Assembly (NCBI RefSeq): GCF_034541975.1
Contig: NZ_JAVYJM010000001.1
Source: Dermacoccus abyssi
GTDB taxonomy: Bacteria; Actinomycetota; Actinomycetes; Actinomycetales; Dermatophilaceae
Strand: one strand, 5' to 3'
DNA: 64,000 nucleotides
The notes under the pieces: generated by a model
The model's input: the letters and a program-made list of their open reading frames with translations, nothing else
What the model was told of the DNA's origin: nothing
Databases searched by the model: none
Shown here: positions 16,917-25,792 of the stretch, piece after piece
Numbering within the stretch: the first letter of the stretch is position 1
How the letters are laid out: each line of letters opens with the position of its first letter
Made by a program: the position numbers and the translations under genes

Positions 16917-17654
16917 TCAGGAGTTGACGGCGCCCGTCGAGGCCGAGGAGGAAGCCGAACCCTGGCCCGCCGACGGTGACTGCTGCGTCGACCCGCCCTG
17001 ACCGCGCTCGCCGTGCGGGCTGTGGCCTCCACGCGGACCGTGGGGGTCGAGCGTGACGGTCTTGAAGTCCGCGCTCACCGCGTAGGCAACGCGCTGGCCC
17101 GACTTCGTGCCGAGCGCGACGTAGCCACCCTGGGGCGTCTTGAACGCGTGCTCGACGGTGACCGCAGCATCCTTCGCCTTCACGGCGCTCTTGACGCTCG
17201 TCAGGGTCGAGCCGGTGACGTCGGCGGGGCGTTGCTTGCCGTCGTGACCACCGGGCCCGCCGCGCCCATCACGCCCACTGGGGCCGCCCGGACCGCCGGT
17301 GCGCACCTCGACCGTCTTGAGGTCCTTGCTCACCTCGACCATGACCTTCGCACCGCTCTTCGTGCCCAGCACGTCGTACGAGCCGTCCGGATCAGCCATG
17401 ACGCGCTCGATCGAGACCGCGGCATCCTTGGCCTTGACGGCGTTGACGACGCTCGTCTTCGTCGCTCCGGTCACCTCGGTGTGCTGGTGACCGCCGGGGC
17501 CACCCTTGCCCGCGTCCCCGGACTGAGCCTGCGTGCTCGAGGAACTGGACGGCGTGGGAGCCGGCGACTGCGAGTTCGCCAGCGCGGCTCCGGAAACGGC
17601 CAGCGTGCCCGCCGCGCCGAGGCCGGCCACGATCTTCATCGTGTTGTTCAACAT
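16917..17654 (-). CDS. Secreted protein with two PepSY-like repeats
   Basis: The 245-residue product has a signal peptide (about 1-28, ending ALA-NS) and then two copies of a 60-residue module. Copy 1 runs from VTGATKTSVVNAVKAKDAAV to SKDLKTVEV, and copy 2 from VTGSTLTSVKSAVKAKDAAV to SADFKTVTL. Both read T(S)-V-A-V-K-A-K-D-A-A-V, then Y-LGTKSG-V-V-S-DFKTV, which resembles the PepSY fold. Gly/His-rich and Ser-rich linkers flank them. The ATG at 17654 has a strong GAAGGGAAG ribosome-binding site. PepSY proteins are thought to modulate proteases or bind wall components; the role here is unknown. Confidence 0.75.
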   Translation of the reverse strand: MLNNTMKIVAGLGAAGTLAVSGAALANSQSPAPTPSSSSSTQAQSGDAGKGGPGGHQHTEVTGATKTSVVNAVKAKDAAVSIERVMADPDGSYDVLGTKSGAKVMVEVSKDLKTVEVRTGGPGGPSGRDGRGGPGGHDGKQRPADVTGSTLTSVKSAVKAKDAAVTVEHAFKTPQGGYVALGTKSGQRVAYAVSADFKTVTLDPHGPRGGHSPHGERGQGGSTQQSPSAGQGSASSSASTGAVNS

Positions 17655-17802
17655 TTTCTTCCCTTCTCTCATGAGGAGTTGAGGGGCAGCTCGCACAACG
17701 CAGGCTGCCCCCACCGCCCGAGAGAACGGCCCGAGGCTGTGACGAGGCTGTCAAACGTCCCGTCACCGCGCTGTGAGCGCGGTGTACGCGACAATGGTCG
17801 AC

Positions 17803-18627
17803 ATGAGCAGCACGCGTGATCGCCGTCCCGACCCGACGACGTTGAGCGCCCTGCCCACCCGCGGCGACCACATCGCGTTCTACCGGTTCGCCGCCTTCGA
17901 CGACGTCGACGCCGCCGTGGCGCGTCTGCGCGAACTCACCCACGGGCTCAGCGGTTCGGTGCTCGTCGCGTCCGAAGGCGTCAACGGGATGCTGGCCGGC
18001 ACGCCGCAGCAGATCGATGCCTTCCTCGAGACCGCGAGCGCCGACGCGACGGTCGCTCACGCTTTCGACGGCATCGTCGTCAAGCGCACGGCGTTCGAGC
18101 GCCCGCCGTTTCGTCGCATGCTCGTCAAGGCGAAGAAGGAGATCGTGCCCCTCGGCGTCGACGGCCTCGACATGCCGAACCGCATGGACGACGTGCACGC
18201 GACTGACGTGCCGCCCGAGCAGTGGCGTGAACTCATCCGCCGCGACGACGTCGTCGTCCTCGACAACCGCAACAGCTTCGAATACGGCGTCGGCCGCTTC
18301 CGTGACGCCGTCGATCCGGGCGTCGTGAACTTCCGCGACTTCGCCGACTACGTCGAAGACCACGCTGACGAGTGGCGCGAGAACGGCACGAAGATCGCGA
18401 TGTACTGCACGGGCGGCATCCGCTGTGAGAAGTCGAGCCCCTGGATGCAGGATCTGGGGCTCGAGGTCTTCCAGTTGCAGGGCGGCATCCTCAACTACTT
18501 CCAGCAGATGCCGGACGCCGAGCAGGACTGGGACGGTGAGTGTTTCGTCTTCGACGAGCGCGTCAGCCTCGACACGAAGCTGCGCGACACCGGCCGCACC
18601 CGCGAGGAGATCGACGAGCCGCGCTGA
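17803..18627 (+). CDS. trhO: tRNA uridine(34) hydroxylase TrhO (rhodanese family)
   Basis: The protein (about 274 aa) matches the YceA/TrhO family, which makes 5-hydroxyuridine at position 34 of tRNAs in an oxygen-dependent reaction. The N-terminal half is an acylphosphatase-like domain (GDHIAFYRFAAFDDVDAAV...EGVNGMLAG). The rhodanese domain follows, with DNRNSFEYGVGRF and the catalytic loop MYCTGGIRCEKSSPWM, where the first Cys is the reactive one. Upstream starts at 17773 (GTG) and 17794 (ATG) are in frame; the GTG lies inside a perfect 9-bp inverted repeat (17764-17784), so it is less likely. It is divergent from the PepSY-repeat gene. Confidence 0.88.
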   Translation: MSSTRDRRPDPTTLSALPTRGDHIAFYRFAAFDDVDAAVARLRELTHGLSGSVLVASEGVNGMLAGTPQQIDAFLETASADATVAHAFDGIVVKRTAFERPPFRRMLVKAKKEIVPLGVDGLDMPNRMDDVHATDVPPEQWRELIRRDDVVVLDNRNSFEYGVGRFRDAVDPGVVNFRDFADYVEDHADEWRENGTKIAMYCTGGIRCEKSSPWMQDLGLEVFQLQGGILNYFQQMPDAEQDWDGECFVFDERVSLDTKLRDTGRTREEIDEPR

Positions 18628-18708
18628 CCGGTTGAGCCCGGCGAAAAATCGGGTGCCGACGACGGCGCCCCACTCGTACGGTGGGAGCTTCCGGACCCGA
18701 GGGGGACC

Positions 18709-20402
18709 ATGCATCCGAACCCACCCCGCGGCACACACCTTCGTCTCGACGGCATCTCGAAGAGCTACCCCGACCGCCGCGTCCTGACCGACATCTCGTT
18801 CGCCGTCGCCGCGGGCGAACGGGCCGCGCTCATCGGGGAGAACGGCACCGGCAAGTCGACGCTCCTGCGCATCGTCGCGGGCCTCGAGGACGCCGACGTG
18901 GGGACGGTGAGCGCGCCCGACGAGGTCGGCCTGTTCCACCAGGAGCCGCCGTTCTCACTCGATCTCACCGCCGATGAGGTGCTCCGGGACGCCGCCGCGC
19001 CCCTGCGCGCTCTGGGCGACGAGGTGACGTCGGCCGGTGAGCACCTGGCCGCGCACCCCGACGACCCCGGAGCGGGTACTCGACTCGAGCTCGCCCTCGC
19101 CGAGGCCGAACGCCGCGGCGTGTGGGAGCTCGACCACACGATCGACGAGTTGGTCGAGGGCCTCGGCATCGCCGACATCCCCCGCGAGCGCCCTGTACGA
19201 GAGGTCTCCGGGGGCCAACTCGCCCGCTTCTCCCTCGCGTGGATGCTCGTGCGCCGACCGGAGACGCTCCTGCTCGACGAGCCGACGAACCACCTCGACG
19301 ACCGCGGCGCCGAGTTGCTCGCGCGCATGCTCCACACATGGCCGGGGCCGGTGCTCATGGCGAGCCACGACCGCGCCTTCCTCGACGAGTCGGTGAGCCA
19401 CCTGCTCGACCTCGACCCGCGGCCCATGCCGCACCGTCAGGTCGATCGCGTCGCCGACGCCTCCGACGCAGGCGCCGCCCACGGCGTCACCCGGTTCACC
19501 GGCACCTACTCGCAGTACGTCGTCGCCCGGGCCGACGAACTGACGCGCTGGCAGGAGCAGTACGAGCGCGAGCAGGACGAACTGAACCGGCTGCGTGGGC
19601 GCCTGCACGACGATCACCGCGTCGGGCACCCCGAGCGCGGGCCGCGCACCGAGGCGCGCGGCGCGAAGAAGTTCTACTCCGACCGCAATGCCACCGTCGT
19701 CGCTCGCCGGGTCAACGATGCCCGCACCGCCCTCGAGCGCCTCGAGAACGAGCAGGTGCGCAAACCGCCGAAGCACCTGCGGTTCAACGCGGATCGGTCG
19801 TTCGCCGCAGCCCGCCGCGCCGGCGAATTGCCGAGCGGGGCGCTCGTCACGGCGTCGAACGTCGCCGTCCGAGATCGGTTACGACCGACGAGTCTCGCGC
19901 TCGCAGCCAGAGAGCGTCTGCTCGTCGAGGGCCCGAACGGATGCGGCAAGTCGACACTGCTCGAGGCTCTTGCGGGCGCATCGCTCCCGACGGCGGCAGC
20001 GTCACCGTCGCCCCGCGCGTGAGCGCCGCCCTGCTCGGCCAGGACGCCGAAGTGAGCGGTGACGAAAGCGTCCGCGACACGTACGAGCAACTCGTCGGCG
20101 CCGAACTCGTTGCCAGGCGTCCGCTGGCCACCTTCGGTTTGATCGCCGGGCGCGACGAGACCCGGCCGGTGAACAGCCTGAGCGTCGGGCAACGGCGTCG
20201 GCTGGACCTCGCCGTCCTGTTGGCGCTGCCGCCCGACGTCCTGCTGCTCGACGAGCCGACCAACCACTTCTCCCTGCTCCTGTCCGAAGACATCGAGCGT
20301 GCCCTGGCGGACTACCCCGGGGCGGTCGTCGTCGCGAGCCATGACCGGATATTGCGCCGACGCTGGACCGGTCAGCGCTTGGAGCTCCACCCACCCGGGT
20401 GA
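18709..20402 (+). pseudogene. ABC-F ATPase, frameshifted near 19977
   Basis: Two ATPase cassettes of an ABC-F protein (ribosome-associated ATPases that protect ribosomes from antibiotics or regulate translation) are present, but in two reading frames. The first frame (18709-20022) contains GENGTGKSTLL, VSGGQLARFSLAW and LLLDEPTNHLDD, the interdomain linker, and the second Walker A (GPNGCGKSTLLEALAG). It then runs into a false tail, SLPTAAASPSPRA. The true continuation, GRIAPDGGSVTVAPRVSAALLGQDAEV through SVGQRRRLDLAV and LLLDEPTNHF, is in the next frame and ends at 20402. Restoring one base near 19977 (GGGCGC to GGGCCGC) joins them. It may be a real pseudogene or a sequencing error. Confidence 0.85.
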
Positions 20403-20481
20403 GCCGGTGAAAACCTCTGGCCAGGGCGAAGGGCCCGGAGTAGGGTCGAAGCAACTGTCATCGAGTGAAAGGAGTTCAGCA

Positions 20482-20655
20482 ATGGGTTTCGACGACAAGC
20501 TGGACAACGCCAAGGACGAGAAGTTCGGCCAGGCCAAGGAGGCCTACGGCAAGGCGACCGACAACGAGCAGCTCGAGGCCGAGGGTAAGGGCGACCAGGG
20601 CGTCGCCAACCTCAAGCAGGCCGGCGAGAAGATCAAGGACGCTTTCAAGAACTGA
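20482..20655 (+). CDS. CsbD-family stress protein
   Basis: This small, highly charged protein (57 aa) reads as an all-alpha CsbD-like protein: MGFDDKLDNAKDEKFGQAKE, then a GKATDNEQLEAEGKGDQ segment and a final amphipathic helix. The repeated (A/G)K-x-A/G-K-E pattern is typical of the family. CsbD proteins are induced by general stress in Bacillus and Actinobacteria, but no biochemical activity is known. A near-perfect ribosome-binding site (GAAAGGAG, 20467-20474) fits the ATG at 20482, and a strong terminator follows, so this is likely a highly expressed single-gene transcript. Confidence 0.88.
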   Translation: MGFDDKLDNAKDEKFGQAKEAYGKATDNEQLEAEGKGDQGVANLKQAGEKIKDAFKN

Positions 20656-20685
20656 TCGTTCTCGGTGTCTGACACCGCTTGTACG

Positions 20686-20720
20686 AGAGGCGCATCTCCC
20701 GATTCGGGAGGTGCGCCTCT
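20686..20720 (+). terminator. Terminator after the CsbD gene
   Basis: A 16-bp stem (20686-20701 with 20705-20720, one G-U pair) and a 3-base loop lie 30 bases after the CsbD stop. Confidence 0.85.
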
Positions 20721-20761
20721 TGCCGTGTCCGGCTCACGTGATCCGCGAAGGAGCATCGAAT

Positions 20762-20814
20762 TGTGACCTGCATTACCTGACGGTAGTCGTCTACCAAGCG
20801 CTCCACAGGTCACA
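20762..20814 (+). other. Structured segment in the leader of the amino-acid permease gene
   Basis: A perfect 9-bp inverted repeat (TGTGACCTG at 20762 and CAGGTCACA at 20806) encloses a second hairpin (GGTAG-TCGT-CTACC, 20782-20795). It lies about 200 bases upstream of the permease start, in the 296-base non-coding gap. It could be a regulator site with widely spaced halves or an RNA structure. The rest of the gap shows no gene. Confidence 0.45.
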
Positions 20815-21016
20815 GATCGATTTCATCTTGCTGTGAGCCACACCTCTGGTTAGGTCGAATACCGCTGCAGCGCAGTCCCTCTCTCAGGTTGGTCGCAGCG
20901 ACCCAGAATCGTCTCGTTTTTCGGGAGTTGAGCGAGCCCTACAGTGACGCACGGCACTTTTCCGCCCACTCGAGTCACGGGTCAGCGGGAAGGCCCTTCC
21001 TCTTGAAAGGCTCCGT

Positions 21017-22516
21017 ATGTCCTCGACTCTCGACGCGCCGCCCGCCGCACCTCGCGGCACCGGCGACTCCGGTGACGCCGGCTACGCCAAGCACCTGAAG
21101 AACCGCCACATCCAGATGATCGGCATCGGTGGCGCCATCGGCTCCGGCCTCTTCATGGGATCGGCCGGGCGTCTGCACTCCGCAGGCCCGTCGCTCATCT
21201 TCGCCTACGCCATCTGTGGCGCCGTCGCCATGATCGTGGTGCGCGCGCTCGGTGAGATGGTGCTCTACCGCCCCTCCTCGGGTGCCTTCGTGTCCTACAG
21301 CCGCGAGTTCATCGGCGAGAAGGGCGCGTACGCCGCCGGCTGGTTCCACTTCACCAACTGGGCGTTCACGCTCATCGCCGACTCCACAGTCATCGCGAGC
21401 TTCCTCATCTTCTGGAGCCCGCTCAAGGACGCCCTTCCGCAGGGAGGCTGGGCCGCCATCGCTCTCGTGACCGCCCTGGCCATCAACCTCATCGGCGTCA
21501 AGCTGTTCGGCGAGATGGAGTTCTGGTTCTCGGCCATCAAGGTCGCCACGATCATCCTGTTCATGCTCGCCTCGATCTACTTCATCATCGTGGGCCAGGA
21601 CCTCTCGGGCGGCGGCAAGCCCGCCAGCGCCGGCGTTCACAACATCACCGACTCGGGCTTCTTCCCCAACGGTGTCTCGCCGATGTTCACACTGCTGACC
21701 GGCGTCATCTTCGCCTACGCCGCCATGGAGCTCATCGGCGTCGCCGCCGGTGAGACCGAGAACCCGCGTGAGGTCATGCCGAAGGCCGTCCGCTCGGTGC
21801 TGTGGCGCATCCTCATCTTCTACGTGGGCACCATCACGCTTCTGTGCTTCCTCCTGCCGACCGCGCAGTACAAGCAGGGCGAGTCGCCCTTCGTCACTGT
21901 GCTCGACCGCGTGGGCTTCCACGTCGGTGGCGTGCGCATGGCAGACATCATGAACGTCGTCCTCATCTCGGCCGTCGCGTCGTCGATGAACTCGGGCCTG
22001 TACTCGACCGGCCGCGTGTTGCGCTCGATGGCCGTGGCCGGTACGGCGCCGCGCATCCTCGGCAAGATGAGCCGCACCCAGGTTCCCTACGCCGCCATCC
22101 TGGCGACGGCCGCCTTCGGTGCGATCGGCGTCGTCATCAACTTCAAGTGGCCGTCGCACGCCTTCGAGATCGCTCTCGAGGTCGCCACCGTCGGCATCAT
22201 CGGCGTCTGGTCGATGATCCTCATCTCGCACATGATGATGGTCCGCAAGGCCGCGCGCGGCGAGCTGGAGCGTCCGGACTTCCGCCTCAAGGGTGCGCCG
22301 GTGCTCAACATCATCGCGCTCGCGTTCCTCGCTGCGGTTCTCGTGCTCATCGCGATCGACCCGACGGACAGCAGCCCCGAGTCGGCCGCTGCCGTTCGCT
22401 TCGGCGGCCCGATCCTCGTACTCCTGCTCGTCGGCGGCTGGTTCCTCGTGCGCAACCGCATCGACGCCGCGGTCTTCGACGACATCGACGACGGTGACGA
22501 GTACGTCACGAGCTGA
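21017..22516 (+). CDS. Amino-acid permease (APC family, AnsP/GabP group)
   Basis: The 499-residue protein has about twelve membrane helices. It starts with KNRHIQMIGIGGAIGSGLFMGSAGRL, the first-helix signature of the amino-acid-transporter branch that includes the asparagine permease AnsP and the GABA permease GabP. Other landmarks are VRALGEMVLYRPSSGAFVSYSREFIGEKGAYAAGW and ELIGVAAGETENPREVMPKAVRSVLWRI. It is a proton-coupled uptake system of the cytoplasmic membrane. Asparagine is the most likely substrate by family resemblance, but I would not claim it firmly. It is preceded by a long leader with a compound inverted repeat and followed by a separate gene. Confidence 0.88.
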   Translation: MSSTLDAPPAAPRGTGDSGDAGYAKHLKNRHIQMIGIGGAIGSGLFMGSAGRLHSAGPSLIFAYAICGAVAMIVVRALGEMVLYRPSSGAFVSYSREFIGEKGAYAAGWFHFTNWAFTLIADSTVIASFLIFWSPLKDALPQGGWAAIALVTALAINLIGVKLFGEMEFWFSAIKVATIILFMLASIYFIIVGQDLSGGGKPASAGVHNITDSGFFPNGVSPMFTLLTGVIFAYAAMELIGVAAGETENPREVMPKAVRSVLWRILIFYVGTITLLCFLLPTAQYKQGESPFVTVLDRVGFHVGGVRMADIMNVVLISAVASSMNSGLYSTGRVLRSMAVAGTAPRILGKMSRTQVPYAAILATAAFGAIGVVINFKWPSHAFEIALEVATVGIIGVWSMILISHMMMVRKAARGELERPDFRLKGAPVLNIIALAFLAAVLVLIAIDPTDSSPESAAAVRFGGPILVLLLVGGWFLVRNRIDAAVFDDIDDGDEYVTS

Positions 22517-22600
22517 TCGCTCACCCGTTCCACGCGCTGCGGCTGCCGTCCCCTTCCCGGGGCGGCGGCCGTACGCGTCCTCACGCCTAGACTGACTGAC

Positions 22601-23653
22601 GTGATCGACCTTCCCGTCCTGTTCTCCACGACCGCCGACTACTACCGCTTCGCCGTCGTCGAACTACGCCGCGAGGCCGACGTGGAGAAGGTGACGCGCG
22701 TGGGTGAGGACGCGGGCTTCGTCCAGTTGAAGAACGGCGGCATCGAGCGACTTCACGAACTCGCCTCGTCCGGCTACCTGCGCTTCTGCAAGCACTTCGC
22801 CGCCGTCGAGAAGCACGCGACGACGAAGTCCCTTGAGCACGAGGACGCCGAGGAGATCGCCGAGTGGGCCTTCGACGGCATCGCCACGCGCCTCGAGGCA
22901 CTGGCCGACTCCGGCGAGTACACGCCCGGTTCGGCCATCTCCCTGCACACATGGGATTCGGGGCAGGGCCCGTGGGCGCCCGGCAAGGTGCGTCGGCCCC
23001 TCCTCGAGATGCTCATGGACGAGGGCGTCCGGGTCGTGCCCGGCGGCGCCGACCTCGCGTTGTCGGTCTGCCTCGGTGAGGACCGGGTGACGACGGGTGT
23101 CACGCCCTCGCGCTACGCCCTGTCCGACTGGGCGGGTGGACGCATCCGTCTTGCCTCGCGCAAGGAGCAGGTCAGCCGCGCGGAGTTCAAGCTCGAGGAG
23201 CTGTTCACCCACATCGACCCGCCCGAGGGGGACGTGGCCGTCGACCTCGGCGCCAGCCCTGGCGGGTGGACACGCATCCTGCGTTCGCGCGGGTACGGCC
23301 ACGTGCACGCCGTCGACCCGGCCGGTCTCGACCAGCGCGTGCTCGACCTGGGCGGCGTGGAACACCACCGGACGACGGCCGGGGAGTTCGTCGCTACCTT
23401 CCCGCGTCGGGTCGACCTCATCGTCAACGACATGCGGATGCCCCCGCAGCTGTCGGCCCACACGATGCTCGAGGCGTCCGACATGCTGAACCCGGGCGCA
23501 ACGGCGATCGTCACGCTGAAGTTGGGCACGAACAACCCGGTCAAGCAGGCCGACGAGGCGATGAACATGCTGAGCGAGGCGTACGACATCACCTTCGCCC
23601 GACAGCTGCAGCACAACCGGCACGAGATCACCGTCGTCGCATTGCGCGCCTGA
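22601..23653 (+). CDS. RlmM-like 2'-O-methyltransferase (FtsJ/RrmJ fold)
   Basis: The 350-residue protein has a THUMP-like N-terminal half and a C-terminal SAM-dependent RrmJ-type domain. The SAM motif is VDLGASPGGWTRIL near residue 213. The four catalytic residues of RrmJ-type enzymes can be followed: Lys in SRAEFKLEEL, Asp in IVNDMRM, Lys in VTLKLG and Glu in RHEITVVAL. This layout matches RlmM, which methylates 23S rRNA at a cytidine 2'-OH, so a ribosomal RNA target is likely. The start is the GTG at 22601. The site of action is not fixed by sequence alone. Confidence 0.82.
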   Translation: MIDLPVLFSTTADYYRFAVVELRREADVEKVTRVGEDAGFVQLKNGGIERLHELASSGYLRFCKHFAAVEKHATTKSLEHEDAEEIAEWAFDGIATRLEALADSGEYTPGSAISLHTWDSGQGPWAPGKVRRPLLEMLMDEGVRVVPGGADLALSVCLGEDRVTTGVTPSRYALSDWAGGRIRLASRKEQVSRAEFKLEELFTHIDPPEGDVAVDLGASPGGWTRILRSRGYGHVHAVDPAGLDQRVLDLGGVEHHRTTAGEFVATFPRRVDLIVNDMRMPPQLSAHTMLEASDMLNPGATAIVTLKLGTNNPVKQADEAMNMLSEAYDITFARQLQHNRHEITVVALRA

Positions 23654-23663
23654 CGCTGCGTTT

Positions 23664-23731
23664 CGCCCGACGCTGGGGAAAATCGGTAGCCGCGCGAGGA
23701 TCCGGCTGTAAAACTCCCGACACCATGAGTT
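23664..23731. repeat. Repeat family copy 1 (diverged), at the start of the APH-like gene
   Basis: The segment CGCCCGACGCTGGGGAAAA...GGCTGTAAAACTCCC matches the better-preserved copies at 24634 and 25793. It overlaps the first codons of the APH-like gene. Confidence 0.5.
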
Positions 23732-24630
23732 GTGCACCCGACGCCGCGCTGGCCACTCAGCTCCTGCGCGAGCAGGCACCGCACCTCGCCCAGCTTGCCG
23801 TGCGCCCGAGCCCGGCCTCCGGCAGCAGCAACTGGGTGTTTCGCGTTGGAGGTCACCTCGCACTTCGCCTCCCACGCTCCGACGACTACGCCACGGATCT
23901 GGGCAACGAGATCACCTGGCTGCCGACGCTCGGAGCCGGCGTGAGGACGCCGATCCCGCGCGTCGAGTTCGTCGGAACGCCGAGCGAGACATTCCCTCGA
24001 CACTGGGCCGTCGTCACCTGGATCGAGGGTCGAACTCCGACGAACCTCGACGCTTCGGCGCAGCGGTCGCTCGCGTCGTCACTCGGGGAGTTCGTCGCCG
24101 AGCTTCACGCCGTCGACACGGACGGCGAGGTCGGCGGCGCCGAGCGTTGGGGTTACCGGTGCGGCGATCCGGTGACCGACGCCACCGACGCGTGGGTCGA
24201 CGAGGCCGCCGCCACGCTGAGCGACCTCTTCGACCCGACGCAGGTGCGCCTGGCCTGGGCACGCCTGCGGGAAGTGGAGGCCGCGACCGGCTCCCGGACC
24301 TGGGTGCACACCGACCTTTCGGCCGAGAACGTCCTCGTCAGGGACGGCGGCACCCTGGCCGGCGTCATCGACTTCGGCGCACTCGGCGTGGGCGACCCTG
24401 CCGTCGATCTGGTCTACGCGTGGGATCTGTTCGACGCTCCAGCACGCGCCGTGTTCGCCCGTGCCGCCGCAGCCGACGAAGCCACGACGGCGCGCGCCCG
24501 CGCGTGGGCCTTCCCGGGCCCGGGCCTCGTGACGCTCGCGGAGTACCGCGATTCGATGCCCGAACGCACGGTCCGCCTCACCCGCATGGTCGAGGCCGTC
24601 GCGGCCGACGTCGGGGTCCGCCTGCGCTGA
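23725..24630 (+). CDS. Aminoglycoside-phosphotransferase-family kinase
   Basis: The 301-residue protein has the APH/choline-kinase fold. The catalytic loop WVHTDLSAENVLV has the HxDxxxxN pattern, and the metal-binding VIDFGALGVGDPAVDL follows it. The N-terminal lobe reads SGSSNWVFRVGGHLALRLPR. Chromosomal members of this group often phosphorylate small metabolites, and sequence alone does not show drug resistance. The ATG at 23725 was chosen; a longer upstream frame overlaps the methyltransferase gene and lacks homology. It is bracketed by copies of a short repeat (see findings). Confidence 0.85.
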   Translation: MSCAPDAALATQLLREQAPHLAQLAVRPSPASGSSNWVFRVGGHLALRLPRSDDYATDLGNEITWLPTLGAGVRTPIPRVEFVGTPSETFPRHWAVVTWIEGRTPTNLDASAQRSLASSLGEFVAELHAVDTDGEVGGAERWGYRCGDPVTDATDAWVDEAAATLSDLFDPTQVRLAWARLREVEAATGSRTWVHTDLSAENVLVRDGGTLAGVIDFGALGVGDPAVDLVYAWDLFDAPARAVFARAAAADEATTARARAWAFPGPGLVTLAEYRDSMPERTVRLTRMVEAVAADVGVRLR

Positions 24631-24633
24631 GAT

Positions 24634-24704
24634 CGCCCAACGTTGGGAGTTTTCCGGCCACGCAGCATCCCTTCGGCTGCAAAACCCCCAAGGTTGGGGG
24701 TTTT
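24634..24704. repeat. Repeat family copy 2, doubling as terminator
   Basis: The copy contains CCCAACGTTGGGAGTTTT at its start and ends in the hairpin AAAACCCCCA-AGGT-TGGGGGTTTT (24681-24704), which looks like a two-way terminator. It lies between the stops of the convergent APH-like and DUF559 genes; the last two bases overlap the DUF559 stop codon. Confidence 0.7.
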
Positions 24705-25704
24705 ACGCGATCTGTCGGAAGTGGGGGCGCCAACCGTCCGACAGCCGTACCGAACGGCCGCGGCGCTCCAGGGCCGCGGCGACTGCCTTCACCGTTCCGG
24801 CCGGGTCGCGGTAGATGCCGTGGGACACAACGCGGATGACCTCCCACCCCTCGGTGCGCAGGGACATTTCGCGCTCGATGTCCGCATGCTTCTGAGCCTC
24901 AGTGACGTAGTGGTGGTCCCCGTCGTACTCGATCGCGATCTTGAGATCCGGGTACGCGAGATCCAGCCTTCGACGACGCCCGCAAGCCACCACCTCGAAC
25001 TGCGCGACCGGCTGGGGGAACCCCGCCAACACGAGCAGGACCCGTAGCCGCGACTCCATGGCCGACTCGGCACCGGCATCCACGAGCCTCACCAGGTCTC
25101 GTGCGCGCCCTGGCCCCGCACCACTGGACGACCACGACGCACGCGCCGACTCCGGTTCCACCCCGGGCAGCCTGAGAACGGCGTCCGCGAGCACGACGAC
25201 GTCGACGAGCGACAGCCGGGGCAAACACTCACGCACGAGGTCGACCGGCGCCGTAGTCGGCAGCCGCAACCGCACCGAGGGAACCCAAACGCTCGACGTC
25301 TTCGAGTTTCGGAGGTGACGGTGCACGACGAGTCCCGCACCGCGCACGTCCCGGCTCGCCGGGATGCTCACCGACACGCCCTCGGACCACGGCACCGGCA
25401 GACCCCACAGGAGCGCCGCATCGAGTCGTGAGATCCGCGCGCCCTCACCACACCGTCGCACCGCTGCGACGCAGTGGAGCCCGTGCCCCACCTGCACGCG
25501 GGCATCGACGAAGACACCCCGGAACAGACGGCGTACGTCCGCGCTGTCGAGGTCGCTCCGACTCAGCCCTGCTGCGAGAGCCTCGTCCGAGGTGAACGGG
25601 AGCGCGGCGAACCTGTCCAGGGCAGCACGTCGACGAGCTGCCACGCTCTGGCGCGACGGACGCGCTCCGGACGAGGGGAAAGAGGCGGAAGCAGAAGGGG
25701 CCAT
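24703..25704 (-). CDS. DUF559 endonuclease-fold protein with an AbiEi-like N-terminal region
   Basis: The 333-residue protein has an N-terminal region (about 1-200) that resembles the winged-helix part of AbiEi antitoxin-like proteins (FTSDEALAAGLSRSDLDSADVRRLFRGVFVDA). The C-terminal DUF559 domain is of PD-(D/E)XK/Vsr type: GAESAMESRLRVLLVLAGFP, then LDLAYPDLKIAIEYDGDHHY, with Asp, Glu and Lys in the expected places. These proteins are common as single genes in Actinobacteria and their role is not settled; a toxin-antitoxin or DNA-repair role has been proposed. No partner toxin gene is adjacent. The stop overlaps repeat copy 2. Confidence 0.8.
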   Translation of the reverse strand: MAPSASASFPSSGARPSRQSVAARRRAALDRFAALPFTSDEALAAGLSRSDLDSADVRRLFRGVFVDARVQVGHGLHCVAAVRRCGEGARISRLDAALLWGLPVPWSEGVSVSIPASRDVRGAGLVVHRHLRNSKTSSVWVPSVRLRLPTTAPVDLVRECLPRLSLVDVVVLADAVLRLPGVEPESARASWSSSGAGPGRARDLVRLVDAGAESAMESRLRVLLVLAGFPQPVAQFEVVACGRRRRLDLAYPDLKIAIEYDGDHHYVTEAQKHADIEREMSLRTEGWEVIRVVSHGIYRDPAGTVKAVAAALERRGRSVRLSDGWRPHFRQIA

Positions 25705-25792
25705 ACCTCCAGCGTCGCGATTTCGCGCCGACCACCGCGAAAGTTATCCACAGCCCACGAGGATGCCGACAAGACCGGCGAATAGGGCGAAT

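Noticed and set aside
17764..17784. GTG at 17773 as the trhO start.
   Set aside because: It lies inside a perfect 9-bp inverted repeat, and no ribosome-binding site precedes it. An ATG downstream (17794 or 17803) is more likely.
18709..20022. A single-cassette ABC ATPase ending at 20022.
   Set aside because: The sequence after the second Walker A turns into an unrelated Ser/Pro/Ala tail, while the expected continuation is in the next frame up to 20402. It is a frameshifted full ABC-F gene.
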